A DNA stretch of 64,000 nt. It comes from Sternotherus odoratus (taxonomy: Eukaryota; Chordata; Testudines; Kinosternidae). This document shows, piece after piece, positions 45,840 to 58,253 of this stretch (position 1 is the stretch's first letter; each line of letters opens with the position of its first letter). Where the stretch lies: assembly GCA_032164245.1 (NCBI GenBank), contig JAVMKO010000003.1, positions 88,022,390 through 88,086,389 of the forward strand, in the 5' to 3' direction. The notes beneath the pieces are model-generated. The model was not told the DNA's origin. It did no database searches and saw nothing but the letters and a program-made list of their open reading frames with translations. The position numbers were made by a program, and so were the translations under genes.

Positions 45840-47290
45840 AGCCAGGTCCATGTCTCCCGCATCCAGGCCCTGCAGAGACTCCTTTATGGTGTTGGTAGTC
45901 CGCCATGGAGAACGTTGGCGCATGCCTTCCTCCGCCGCCTCCGGGGGCTTCGATATGACCGGCAGCTCTTTTTTCTCCTATCGGGGGGGGGGGGGTGTCT
46001 TCCGCGAGACCTCTCGGAGCTGCCGGCCTTCTACCAGGACCTCCTCCAAACCTGGAAGCTCTTCAGGGCGACCAGGTCCTTTATGGCCACCGAGGGAGAG
46101 GATCTCCTCGCGGAACCCCTGCTACACAATCCAATCCTTTGTGTGCAGGTGGCTGAGTCTCCCTCGGTGCGCCGGAGGTTGGTCCTGGCGGAAATCATCA
46201 AAGTCTGAGACCTCCTGGACTACGACGGGGGGGACTGGGCGGATCCCCGTGTGCTCGCTCGGCGCATGGGGCTCTCCACCCTCGTGACCCCCCTCCGCGT
46301 ACTCCGGGAGGTGAGGACCACCCTGCCTCCTGTCTCTCTCGGTTTCCTGTGGCGGGCCCTGCGAGAGGGTACTCCCCGCCCACCCCTCACCCCGGGCTCT
46401 CCTGAATTAGTACTTGGGCCCCGGCTTTGTGAGCCCTCCCGGCCTCCCCACGCCCTGAGCCGGCTGCACACCTTGCAGCCGGTCTCATTCTGAACTGTGC
46501 AGAGGAAACAGCTGTACACGCTCGTGTTCCACACGATACATCTCCTCACCCTCGTGTCCCACCCTGATACCAAGTGGCGGGACTACCTTCCACCAGACGA
46601 GGGTGAGCGGCCCCGGTGGGCCACCTTCTACTCCACCTTAATTCCATGGCCCGCCAGGGGATATTAGTTGGCGGCTCCTTCACGGAGCCATGAGTACGGG
46701 TGTGTACTTGGTGCAGTTCCTCCCCGTGCCCGACACCTGTCCCTTCTGCGGCGTGAGGGAGGACCTGGCGCACACCTACCTCGAGTGCGCCAGGCTGCAG
46801 CCCCTCTTCCGGCTCCTCCAGAACCTCTTATTGAGGTTCTGGCTGCACTTTTCCCCACACCTTTTTCTTTTTGGGCACCCCATCCATGGCCCCACAAAAT
46901 CGCGAGACCTCCTCGTCAACCTCCTCCTGGCGCTTGCCAAAGTCGCCATCTATAACACCAGGAGGAGAATGCTAGATGAGGGGGTATGGTGCGACTGTGG
47001 GGCCTACCTCAGGTCACTCATCCAGTCACGCATCCGGGCAGAGTTCCACTGGGCAGCGTTCACTGGCTCCCTCGACAGCTTCGCGGAGCAGTGGGCGCTG
47101 TGCGGGGTTCTCTGCTCGGTGTCCCCATCCTGTATCCTCGTTCTGAACCTATAACCACCGTGCACTCCCCTGCCTTTTTTTCATTAGTTGTTCCCCATAA
47201 TTAATTGGTCCTGGGTCTAGTGTCCCTCCCGCTAGGCTGGGGGAGGGACTTTAGTAACAGGCGGGCCTACCTCCTGGGCACCCAAAAGGT
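45840..47290 (+). pseudogene. Tx1-like LINE, C-terminal fragment of ORF2
   Basis: GC-rich insert in AT-rich intron. One frame reads RIQALQRLLYGVGSPPWRTL, AHAFLRRLRGLRYDRQLFFL and on to a TGA at 46206-46208; the same frame goes on (DLLDYDGGDWADPRVLARRM) to a TGA at 46491-46493, and then shifts to a second frame that ends at 47154. The last part has TCPFCGVREDLAHTYLECAR, a C-x2-C-x8-H-x4-C zinc-binding motif as found near the C-terminus of Tx1-type LINE proteins. The 3' non-coding part runs to about 47290. It has two nonsense changes, at least one frameshift, and no endonuclease or reverse transcriptase domain. Confidence 0.8.
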
Positions 47291-47740
47291 GTAGCAAAAG
47301 ACTGTGATAATTTGGAGGAAGATCAGAGCAGAGTGTAAAATGGTCGGGGTCTAGAGGAATTTATTTATAAAGACAGATGAAAAGTGCTAAAGATGTAGAG
47401 TTTGGCCAGTATGCGAGTGTTAGCATGTTACCTAGCCATTTTGTAATATTTGAAGAGTGGAATCACTAACCAAAGATCTACATTATTTAGTATAATAAAG
47501 GGATAATAATTCAGAGTACTAGAATGAGCTAAAATAAAAGTTATGTAGACCAAATATACAGAAAAGTTTTTTTACAACAAGATCTAGTATCCTGTGACTT
47601 CCCAGGGGGTGTAGTTCGATAGAGCCCTTAACGTCTGACCCATTTTGAGACTAAACTAGACAAAATCCTAGTGGATCTATAATAGGGAACAGGTTTCACA
47701 CAATTGGTATTAAGACCAGATGACCTGAGACATTTTGTTT
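47291..47740 (+). mobile_element. Old CR1 3' fragment
   Basis: 'aatatttgaagagtggaatc', 'aactagacaaaatcctagtg' and 'aagaccagatgacctgagac' follow the order of a CR1 3' region. It may be the continuation of 42660-43275 (same strand, consistent order), split by later insertions. Confidence 0.6.
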
Positions 47741-47743
47741 TTA

Positions 47744-48047
47744 GGGCTAGTCTACCCTATTGCGCTACATTGGTGCCACTGCACTGATGCAGCTGTGCTA
47801 CTGTAGCACATCTGGTGAAGACATGCTATGCCAACATGAGTGCCCATTGGCATAATTTCTCCACTTCAATGAGAAGCGGAAGCTGTGTCTGTGGGAGAGT
47901 GTCTGCTTGACTTAATGCTGGTGTAGACAGCACTTAGGATGATGTAACTTGTCACTCGGGGGGGAGGGAGGGGAGGGAGAGTTGCTTTTTTATACCACGA
48001 CTGAAGTAAGTTACATTGACTTAAGTGGTAAAGTAGACAAGCCTTCA
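47744..48047. mobile_element. MITE-like repeat
   Basis: Ends 'agggctagtctaccct' and inverse of 'agtagacaagccttc' are roughly complementary. A reptile-type short DNA element, no coding capacity. A G-rich run lies at about 47957-47980. Confidence 0.55.
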
Positions 48048-51000
48048 GCCTCTAAATTCTGATTCTAATAGGAAGACAGTTTAATATTCTGTTTAATTTA
48101 CCTGTAACCTGAGATTCTGTTTTTCTTAACTTGTTCCTTATTTTTTGGTATTCCTGGTGCATTTTCAGGCGTGGCTTTTAGCCCTCTAAAAGGAGGTATA
48201 CTATATGTCACCTGCTTTCTATGGCTAGGAGCTTCTTTTCAAGGGAAGGTTGCTCATTCTCTTGGAAACTATTACGAGCAGGAGATCAAGTAATTGAAAA
48301 TAGGCTGAAACAAACCATTTTGTTTCTTTTCATAGCCCCTCCTCTGATTTTAATTTGTTGGAGGTCTTTAAAAAGTAATTTATAAACAGATTTGTGTATT
48401 AAAGTAGACCATGCTCGCTAGCGCTCAGTGCATGACATGGACATCTGGAGGTGCCAGTTTTTTGTTTGAAAAAGAGAATGAGAAACAAAATGGGAGCGAG
48501 CACAAATAAATTCATGTTTAATATTTTAAGTTCCCCATCAGTCATTCTTTTAGCAAGCAGAATAAACTTAAGCAAAATGGAAACAAGACATGCCCAATAC
48601 TCTGTATTTAAAAATATATATATGTTTTAAAAAAAGTATTTCAGGACATTCTTTAGAAATCACATCAGGTTTAGTTGTGTGTCTGGCTTGTTGAGCTGAA
48701 AACCACTTTGCCAATGCAGAAAGAAGGAAAATGAAGACACAATATAGGGTAGATTTATTAAGGACAGAGCGTAGGATTAATGGGAAAATTGACTTCTTTG
48801 AACTTCCTGCATTCACAGAAACTGGATCAATATTTGATATAGGATATCCTCTATAATAGTATTTTACACAGCACTTTTTGATTCCTACTCTTTTTGCAGT
48901 GCAAGAACTTTTTTCTGTCCCACTAGCATCCAACTGTGAACTTGCTTCAGCCCAAATCCTGTACTCCTGCGTAATGTGATGTACTTTTTCATAATGTCTC
49001 CCTCAAGCAGTACTTAGCATTTCTGAATGGCTCCAAGGAAAGATTATAATGATTCACCAACTCTTCCCTCCAAAACTCCCTGTCTTCTCCAAATATAGCC
49101 TAATTCTGTTTCACACAGATCACCAGAACGAATAGCATAGACACTGCACTTGCAGAACAGCTAGAAAAGTAAGCAACCTCTTTTGAAGTTATTGTGCCAC
49201 CCAAGCCATTAGGAACTCTGAAAGAATGATGCAATGTGAACTCCTGTAATCTCTTACCCTCTCTTTCTTAACTAGTGCAGAGAGTGAGGAGACCAAATGT
49301 CCCCAGCTTGCACGTGAAACTAAATATCTCACATTAAAATTTGCTGAGTTAATAATGGCAGACTTGTCTCAGCTTTACGATGCACTAGCCCATATTCACG
49401 TAACGTACGTAGTTTGCTACAAAGCATTTCACTGGAAAACAAATAATTTTTGCTACTACTGTTGGTGAAAGGTGAGGGTGACTGTCCTGTAGACGGATGT
49501 ATGTTCAAATTGGTTGTCACTAAAGAAAATAATAATTTGTGGGGCCATTGGTAACTTATGGTGGTATTTTCTATTCTACAATAAATATAGGTATTGTTGC
49601 AAATACAATGACGAATGCAAATACTAGGATGCCGTAAATGTTAATTGTGCAGTGGTGACCACTGAATCTGTGGACTAGGTACTGCACTGACAGGGGAGTG
49701 CAAGCTTTTCCACATTGTCCCAGCGGTGTGCCAGATCTCTGACCTGGAAGGACGAGTACCTCTAATGGAGGGATGAGTACGTCAGTCTCAAAGCTTGTTC
49801 AGCTCTTGCCTTTTCTGCTGAGGCTGACAACTAATGTGCGAAGTAGTGCTAATTGTGGTGGGCTTTGTGGCTTGGTCCCAGAATAGTCCCCTGAGGTCAC
49901 TACTTTCTATCGCTGCTATTTGGTCTCAATTTGAACTAACATGTTTGAGAGGAAGGACACAGTATTAGACCAATTACCCAACCAGTCACCTTTCATGTTC
50001 TGTTTTAAATGTTCCAGTTCAACCATTGTCGCTCTGTGATGCAAAAGAATTACTCAGTGGCTACAGCATCCAACATTACAGAATAGAGAGGTCCTCCCTT
50101 CCCTGCCTGAACAGCAGTCAAAATAGGATCACTTAATCTTTCACAGCGGAATGAAAATTACTTGTTCATGATTGTTCTAGTCCCTCCACAAGTTCGTGAG
50201 AGCAAACACATAATGAAACTGATAGACCTTCCAAAAAACTCCCAATGTCCCCTACTTGCCCTTTCCTATTTCTCTGTTAGGAGACCCCACCTCCATCCAT
50301 AAAAAGATCTTTATGGTTCCTAATGGTATTTGCTGGGCCACTGGGTATCTGCTGTTCAGCGGCCAAACACTGGCAGCTGAACAGCAGAAACATGCAGATT
50401 CCCTCAGGTATTTTAACTAAAAAGAAAATCTACTTTGTCTGATCTTTCACTGTATATAGCCTAATAGTGTCACAAAACAATCAGCTCTGAATTGCTTCCT
50501 TTTCTTTCTGTGAAAAATGAATACAGTCTGAGAAAATTGTAGTGATTTTGTCTTGAGGCAAATAATATGGATTGTGTCAGAGTTGTGATTCTTTAAAATA
50601 AAGTGAGAAAATCTCTCCTTTGTATAGGAGCATGCGTAAAAAGAAATAGAAACATAGTAAAAGAGAGCTTTGATTAGTAATGGGCCTGTGTTGTAAAATT
50701 TTTGGAACTGAACCTCAGTGAAAATCAAGGTTTTAGAATCCTTAAATTAACTTGATTCCTAGAATCTTATTATTTTCTCAAACTTTTTGTCCCTACATAT
50801 AATTCTAATTTTGTCAACTTGTTTTTTAAATGTGTGCGTACGTAGTAGGATCTTTCTCCCCTTATCCTCCCTGGTGCCCAAACTGTAGTTCTGTGCTATA
50901 GGGCAAAACTCTTTGATAGTGACAGAAATGATGGGCTGCAAGATTCCACGGCACTCAACATAGCATGTAATGTTCAGAGCATGACATTCATGTATTTTTT

Positions 51001-52964
51001 GCAATGCAGATTTTTTTCATCTTTCCTTCCAGGAGCAGGAAACCAGCCTCCCTAACAGAATGGAGACTTGCACCCAACCAGCAAAATCAAGATCTGCTGA
51101 TACTTTGTTGGAAAAGCTCAAAATAAATGTGGCTGTATAACTTAAATTGAGGTTTTGAAGCAGAGAATGAGTCTTGAAAGTGTGGGCATTAGTCCTTTGA
51201 CTGACAGTGCCAGCAATTGTCGATCACCTGCTCAGTTGAAATATGAGCCAGTGCTTTCTAGTGGCTAGAACAAATGTCCTGGGTTCTGTTTCCAACTACT
51301 CCACTGCACTCTTGAGCAAATCACTTAGTGTCTTTCTCTTTAAACTTGTGGGAAATCACAAGGATAAAAAGAGCACTTAAGCTTTTGAGAGGAAAGGTGC
51401 AATTTAAGAGCAAACTATTTTATACTCCAATAAGCTTTGTCTCATTTTTTACTCATAGCTGATTTTTAGAGGATCCATTATTATTAGTCTCCTCTGTTGA
51501 TTGGTTAGATTTGGAAAATGAAGAAAATATGAGAGGGAACCAAATTGTCAGACTGCTAGTGCTCTGCCCATAAAAACTACTAGATTCCCTACTGATTTAA
51601 AAATAAACAATGTACAAATTTCTCCTGTGTTAAAGGTAAATTACCAAGAATGGGGACGAGACGGAGTAAAAACAGCTGGACCTAAGTCCAGTTACTCAGG
51701 GAATGTGGAAGAGGACAGTGATTTAGAATCCCCTAAAAAGCCTACATCATAAAGCTAAATATGATGATTTGTCTTGTTTAGCACTGTTTCACTGTTTAAT
51801 CTGATTTTAATAGGTTTAGACATTTATTTATATTTACGTGCATGCGCACACACACCAGTGTTTGATTTTCCATAACCTCTTTCACCTGCTGGCTTGGTAT
51901 TTAATTTCTTAACACTTAGATTTATTATTTTTACACACTTAATTCTGGGGTGGGATGAGTTAGGGAAGTGAAAAGCAACTCTCTAATCGATGTCTACACA
52001 GCTGGGTAGTCAGACTTGTGCTAGGTTTGCATGAGTTAGCACACTAAAACTAACAGGGTGGATGTTGTGGCATGGGCTGTGGTTCATTCTAGCTGCTTGA
52101 GTGCAAGCCCACCCAGCCCCTTGGAACCGAGCTTAGATGGCTAGCTCAGGTTGCTGTCTATGCCACAATGTCCACAGACATGATTCCAGCTGCAGTGCAA
52201 GCATTCGCCTCTGTGGCATTTTATTCTCCTGCATGGTCCCTGAGGGAATTTACCATGAACTTTGCCCCAGGGCCCCTTACATGGTGGAGCAATAGAGCAG
52301 ATTACCACACCAAGTGCAAGAAGTACTCACTTTTGGAGACAGCATTGTTACTTATCACAGGAGGGGAATTTTGCCATGCCTGCTGGCAGTGTTCAACCAT
52401 CATTCAAATATGATGCTCTGAGTCTTAGGAGGATGAAGTAGAGATTCCTTAGGAAAGCATAAGAACTCCTAACAACAGACAGTATCCACCAGAGGCCCAG
52501 CCTGCAGTATAATTCCCCAGTATCTCCCCACCTGTAGATTCTGCCACTGTAAGTCAGGAGTAGGATTTGAAACCGGCATTCAAGGGCAAGCAATCCGCAA
52601 GTCAATAGAGAGACTGCCACAGATATCTCCAATCAAGGAATCACTCTTCACATAGCAGACAAAGCCCGAATCATTGTTCTCCATTGGGTTATCCAATGCA
52701 GATGATGGAAAACCCAGAGTTCTTTGATGGAATGAACTTTGCTTCAAATTCTGGATTTACAAGTTCTTTACAATGGATATCCACCAACTCATCTGAGAAA
52801 TGCTTGTGGACCAGCAAACTCTTCTTATGGGACTAAAGTCCATGCATCTGCAGCATATCAGAGCATCAGTCTCCTAATTAGTCTACTTTATTTGGGAGGC
52901 TTTTATTTCTTATGGTGTATATGGCTATGTGAGAAAAGTTCTCTCATTGCTCAAGAGGAAGTTA
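48048..52964. other. Intron segment, mostly unrecognised
   Basis: About 4.9 kb with no recognised gene. A possible MITE lies near 51985-52175 ('tgtctacacagctgggtagt' and inverse-like 'tgccacaatgtccaca'). ORFs up to 121 codons show no family signal. Confidence 0.55.
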
Positions 52965-53302
52965 AGGGATGACTTGATTATAGTCTATGTAAAGAACAAA
53001 TATTTAATCGTGGACTCTTCAGTTTAGCAGAGAAAAGTATAACATGATGCAGTGGCTGGAGGTTGAATCTAGACAAAGTCAGACTGTAAATGAAGCCTAA
53101 ATTTTGAACAGGGAGAGTAATTAACCATTGGAACAATTTAATAATTAACCAAAGAACATATGGATTCTCCATCACTGACCATATTTAAATCAAGATTAGA
53201 TGTTTTTCTAAAAGATATAGTCTTGGAATTATTTTGGGGAAATTCAGTGGCTTGTTATTATATAGGACAACAATGGATCCTTTATGTCCTTGAATCTATA
53301 AA
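52965..53302 (+). mobile_element. CR1 LINE 3' fragment
   Basis: 'aggaagttaagggatgactt', 'gctggaggttgaatctagac', 'aattaaccattggaacaatt' and 'tggattctccatcactgacc' occur in CR1 3' order, ending near 53302. Confidence 0.85.
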
Positions 53303-53307
53303 TCCCT

Positions 53308-53545
53308 AGAACCATAGAAATGCTGGGCTAGAAGGAACCTCAAGTCTATTGCCATGCTTTGAGGCAGGATTAAGTATACCTCCTAGACCATCTCCAACAG
53401 GTGTTTGTCTAACCTGTTGTTGAAAACGTACAATGATAAGTCTTCTATAACCTTTGTAGGTAGTCTGATGCAGAATTAAATTGGACAACAGGAAACAAAG
53501 ATTTCTAGAGCAACTAGATTTCTTGCAACATACCTCTGCTCACAA
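53308..53545 (-). mobile_element. CR1 LINE 3' fragment, reverse orientation
   Basis: 'accatagaaatgctgggcta', 'aggcaggattaagtatacct' and 'ctccaacaggtgtttgtcta' are the inverse of another CR1 3' end. With the preceding copy it makes a tail-to-tail pair. Confidence 0.85.
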
Positions 53546-53924
53546 ATCTCTGGTTAGGTAAGCACAATCTATAATGCTAATCATTCATGGTCTTACTCCT
53601 TTCTTTTTAAGCTCCCAAAAGGCACCATACTTCTGAGATCATTATGGTTAGCCATGCCAGCAATGTGTCAAATTTTCTTTTGTGCGAGAGTTCAACTGTC
53701 TGTCTGTTTACTTCTATTCAAGCCTACTTTCTATATCTGTATACTTTTATTGAATGAGATCTGCTTTCTAACGCTGTCCTTAGCCAAGGTTATGGGTTAG
53801 TGAAAAATGCTGCTTCTATATTCAAAAACCATATTGTGTCTTCTAAAATGACAAAATTACTTTATTTACCTTAGAGCAGAGGATCCCAAATGACTGTACT
53901 TGTGTTTGAGGTCCCATCAATGTA

Positions 53925-54251
53925 CAGTAGACTCCCGATTATCCGGGCGCGGGTTAACCGGGCTGCGGATTAACCGGGATGTCTAAACCGGCCCGTAGGG
54001 GAAGCCCCAAAGCAGCGTCAGTCTCAAGCTTAACCTGCCGCTGCCTTGGGGTTTCTCCCACTGGACCCTTAGGAGCTGGGGTCTCAGCCTGCTTCCAGCC
54101 TGGGTATAGGAAACCCAGGCTGGCAGCGGGCTGAGACCCCGGCTGGCAGGAGCCTGGGGAACACACCCTCCAGTAGACCGGTGATTATCTGGGATTTCAT
54201 TAACCGGGATTGAGGTTTTCTCGATCATCCCGGATAATCGAGAGTCTACTG
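53925..54251. mobile_element. Tigger-type non-autonomous DNA transposon
   Basis: 327 bp; left end CAGTAGACTCCCGATTATCC, right end inverse CAGTAGACTCTCGATTATCC, flanked by TA on both sides. The core is GC-rich and repeats 'ggctggcag' and 'gagacccc' words. Same architecture as 8322-8824 but a different family by its ends. Confidence 0.85.
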
Positions 54252-56078
54252 TACTTTATAACAATTTTTCAGCAGGTGGTGAATGAACTTATAAAGTTGG
54301 GGAACTGCTGCTGGAGTAAAACCACCTTGAGCACTTCCCAGAACACTCTTACTATCCTTCAGTCCCAGCCAGAAGCACAATGAGGAAATGTGGATGTCAG
54401 CAGAGTGGTGGAAATATATCTGAAATTTAATGAACTATCTAGACGATCATCCATGCTTTTTCTTTTTCTCCCTAGGAGCCAAGTCCTTCACATTTTCCAT
54501 AGCCACCTTGATCAAGTGCTGTTTTAGAAAAGATTGCTGTATGTAATATCCAAACGTCTAGTCACTGCTATTATTAAAGCTTATTCTACTCACTTCATTG
54601 GGCCAAAATGGCCTCTTCAACAGAGATCTATAGAGTAGCTGCCTTGTGATGAATTACATTTGTTTAAGTACTATGTACTGGATCTCTTGGCCTCTGCACA
54701 GGGCTCCTCTGTCATTCTCCATGTAGTGATTCCAAGATAGTCCAATATGAAATATATATTTTATTGTCCTCTATCTGATCTTCCCTCCTTTTTCTCACGG
54801 TCTGCTATTTCCTGAAGTTGGGTGGTTGTTGCTTAGAATGGAAGATTTGTGTTTGCCAGATTTTCCTCTCTGGAAGAAAAATCTCCATCAACTCAACTGG
54901 ATATTCTAATCGAGAGGATGCTTGGTCTAGAAGGAGGGGATACCTAGTCTACTATGTGCTATTGCTAAAGTTAACAAATGTAGTCTGTTATTGCTAGTTG
55001 TGTTTTTGAGTTTCTGCTAAGCTGGTTGAATACTACAAAAGGATTTCCTCCAGTCTACTTGATCATTTTCTTGTGCTTCTAAAAATTCAATTCATCAATA
55101 CTTATGTCAACCTGGGCACACAAAACTGAACTGCATTATTTCCAATGTGATCGCAGTGGAGTTGTGCATAGTCTGTTACTTAACTGTGCTATCTATCTTA
55201 TGATGTCCACTTTTGAGGGCATGTGAATAAGGTCGGCTACATATTTCAGCTTGAGTGATGGAAATAGACTTGATTTAAAATGAGAGGCTGTAGTTCTCTT
55301 GAGATAAATCATTTGTCCTGCGGATGAGGAAGGCATTTCAAAGTTGAAAACAGAAAAACTAACGATTTTGCTAAGAAGGCAGATGTTAACTGAAGATATG
55401 AAAATGTGTTCTAAGATTTGCCATCTGGGTTTGGAAAGGAGGATAAAAAGGTGGCTTGGTGTGATTCCACCTACCGCATTTGTTTCAATATAATTAAAAA
55501 TGAGAACCAACATTACTAACTCGTATGTGGAGAGCTGAAGCGGCTGGGCATGCATAGAATAGGCATTGATAGAAGGTGCTAAGTACGCCATGATCCTTTT
55601 TATGTTCTTCTCATCAAATACCTTCTAGTAGAACTTGCATGCAGCTTATCTTGTGACTTAGTCTACAGCAGGTGGATTTTTTTATTGTTCCATGCTCCGT
55701 GATTCCTTCCCCTTTTTGCTGAAATTTTGGAGCATTTTGTTCATCCTAAAAAATAGTATGTGCGATCCTGCATTAAAAAGGTCTCGTATGGTTGACAACC
55801 ACAAGATTCATATGAAGGACTCAATCCGACAATTAGATTTGTAGGGGCAGACCTCCAGCCAGTACAGCTCTGCATAGTTGTTGTGGTTCACCCAGGAGAT
55901 TCAAGTGCATGATCAGTTTGCAACAAGTTACTACTTGATAACAGTATTTAATAACAATGTGAAATATTTGTGTTAGGCATTATTATTAACTAGAGCATGA
56001 GAAGTCAATAGCGTTATTTTTTTAAGGTTAGAAGATTTCCTCTTGCAGTGAGTTTTACATGCAGGAATAAACTGTATA
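54252..56078. other. Intron segment, nothing recognised
   Basis: About 1.8 kb of AT-rich sequence. The 132-codon minus-strand ORF at 55193-55591 has no family features that I can see. Confidence 0.55.
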
Positions 56079-57046
56079 GTGGGGTGGCCAAACTTACTGG
56101 CCCTCTGAGTCACATAGGACAAATCTTCAGAAGTTTGAGAGCTGGGGCATACCTGCTGGGGGGCCAGGGCTTCAGTGCTGTGAGAGGAGCCTCATGGGGC
56201 TCAGGGCTTCAGGCTTCAGCCTGACCCCCCTTCCCCTCAGGGCAGAAACCTTGAAACCTCCCTCCCCGCTGGGCAGAAGCCTCTACCCTACCATCCCACT
56301 GCAAGGCAGAGGTCCTGAGCTCTACCCCCAACCCTTGTCTGGTAGCCCCACACTCTCACCTCATTCTTCACCTAAGTTCCCACTAAGCTGCATGGCTATG
56401 CAGAAGCCTATTGAGTATTATGCAGGTGCTCAGGGCCACCTGGCCCAGATTTGCCATGGGTGTGAGAGAGGTGCCCCTTCTCTTGCCCCAACCCAGCCTG
56501 GCATGGGCCTGCTGCGGCCATGGATGAGGAATTTTGGCCCCAACCCTGCATGGCCCACACCTGCTGCAGCCATGGGAGAGGTGCCTCAGTCCAGCCCAGC
56601 TGTGGGAGAGGTGCTGCCTATCCTGTGGCCCCAGCCCAGTGCTACCATGGTAGGGGGAGGCACTCCTCTCTCCTTGGCATAGCCCTGGGGCAGCTTGCAC
56701 CCTAAACCCCTCATCCTCGGCCCCACCCCAGAGCCCAGCCCCAGCTGAAGCCCTCACCACCCTGCACCCCAACTCTCCCCCCCGGCACCCCAACCCTCGG
56801 CCCCAGAGCCCACCCCAGCCGGAGCCCTCACCACCCTGCACCCCAACCCTCTGCCCCAGTGCTGAGCCTCCTCTCACACTTTGAATCCCTTGGCTCCGCC
56901 CCCATCATACATCACCACCATGCTGGTGCACATAATGAAATTCATTCCCCACATGGCTGGGAAAAATTAGAGGGAACACTGGTGTGGGGGCTCCATGAGC
57001 AGCACTTTTAACAGATGGCTTGTGAGCTACAGTTTGGCTACCCCCG
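56079..57046. mobile_element. hAT-type GC-rich element with another element nested inside
   Basis: Left end 'tggggtggccaaacttactg' and right end 'cagtttggctacccccg' form an inverted repeat. The outer body is present at 56079-56370 and 56982-57046. Confidence 0.7.
56371..56981 (-). mobile_element. Inner GC-rich element nested in 56079-57046
   Basis: Bounded by 'cctaagttcccactaagctg' and 'aaaaattagagggaacactg', whose ends are partly inverse (GTTCCC/GGGAAC). It contains C-rich repeats of 'cagcccag' and 'ccctgcaccccaac'. ORFs of about 160 codons on both strands are products of these repeats. Confidence 0.6.
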
Positions 57047-57840
57047 GGGTGTGTGCAGATATAAATATTTATTTAAAGTATATTTGGAAAAATCCTCCAT
57101 ATGCCTTTGAATAAGCAAGGTCCGGGGCAAAAAGTGGGTAGGAAGAGGAGATAAGGAATGGGAGCAGAATATCTAGTTTGGTATGACTTAGTCAAACATT
57201 CTAATGATTAAGAATGCTCTTGTTTGGTTTAAATTCCTTCTTGCCATATAAGACACCACAAGAAATAAAAATTATTTTATTAAATTGCATAAAACCACCA
57301 ATCAGTTTAACTTGATTTAGTTGCTAAGCAGTGCACATATCCTGCTGTCATACTGTAGCATATAAAAAGTTTTACTGATGGTAGGACTGGAGAATATGTG
57401 AAACACTTGTATTGAAATATATCACTCATTCTTTGAAGTATCTGCTTTAAAAAGAATTACTTGATAGGAGTCAGAAAGTAGAAACCTACTGAAACAAGAA
57501 ACACCTGTGTTTTATGCCCAGATGCCTTCATTAAAACATTGGCAGTGTCATTTTACTTGTAAATAAACTAGAGATTAATGATCATTAATGGGAATGAGGT
57601 TTTATCAGTTGCCCTTTGATGAAAAGTTGATGGGTACTAGGGTTGTTGCACAGACCTCATTACGCAGAAATTATTATGCAATTTCCCATAGGCACTGAAA
57701 AGTAAAGAGGCATTATATGCATGTATTCCATCAACAAAGGGACTACAAATTCAGAAGGATAGTTTTAGAACCTGATAGGAGCTCATTGTTTTATTCTGGT
57801 TTATCAGAAATGGAGCAAATTACAGATAGAAGGTCAAAGC

Positions 57841-58253
57841 TAGTAGTTCTCAACCAGAGGTATGTGTACCCATGGGGGTACGCAGAGGTCTTCCAGGGGG
57901 TACATCAACTCATCTAGATATTTGCCTAGTTTTACAATAGATTGCACTGGGTTCACTAGTAATTTTTATGTAAACTAAAATTTCATATAGAGAGCGATTT
58001 GTTTATATTGCTCTGTATACCATACACTGAAATGTCAGTACAATATTTATTTATATTCCAGTTGATTTATTTTCTATGGTAAAAATGAGAGAGTAAGTTT
58101 TTTGGGTTTTTTTTGGTAATAGTGTGCTATGATACTTCTGTATTTTTGTCTGCTTTTGTAAGCAGGTCGTTTTTAAGTGAGCTGAAACGTAAGGTATGAG
58201 GCAAATCAGACTCCTGAAAGGGGTAGAAAAGTTGGGAAAGGTTAAAGCCATGG
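57841..58253. mobile_element. hAT-type MITE
   Basis: 413 bp, starts 'tagtagttctcaaccagagg' with the internal 'gggggtacgcagaggtcttc' and 'actcctgaaaggggtagaa' characteristic of a dispersed family. Flanking GTCAAAGC (57833-57840) and GTCTAAGC (58254-58261) differ at one base. The right terminal repeat is eroded. Confidence 0.75.

Noticed and set aside
45850..47204. GC-rich ORF cluster as a host gene
   Set aside because: The frames match the C-terminal part of a Tx1-like LINE protein and are interrupted by stops and a frameshift.
55193..55591. 132-codon minus-strand ORF
   Set aside because: No family features; base composition is that of the surrounding intron.
56194..56877. Two overlapping ORFs of about 160 codons on opposite strands
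   Set aside because: Both come from GC-rich repeats inside nested hAT-type elements.
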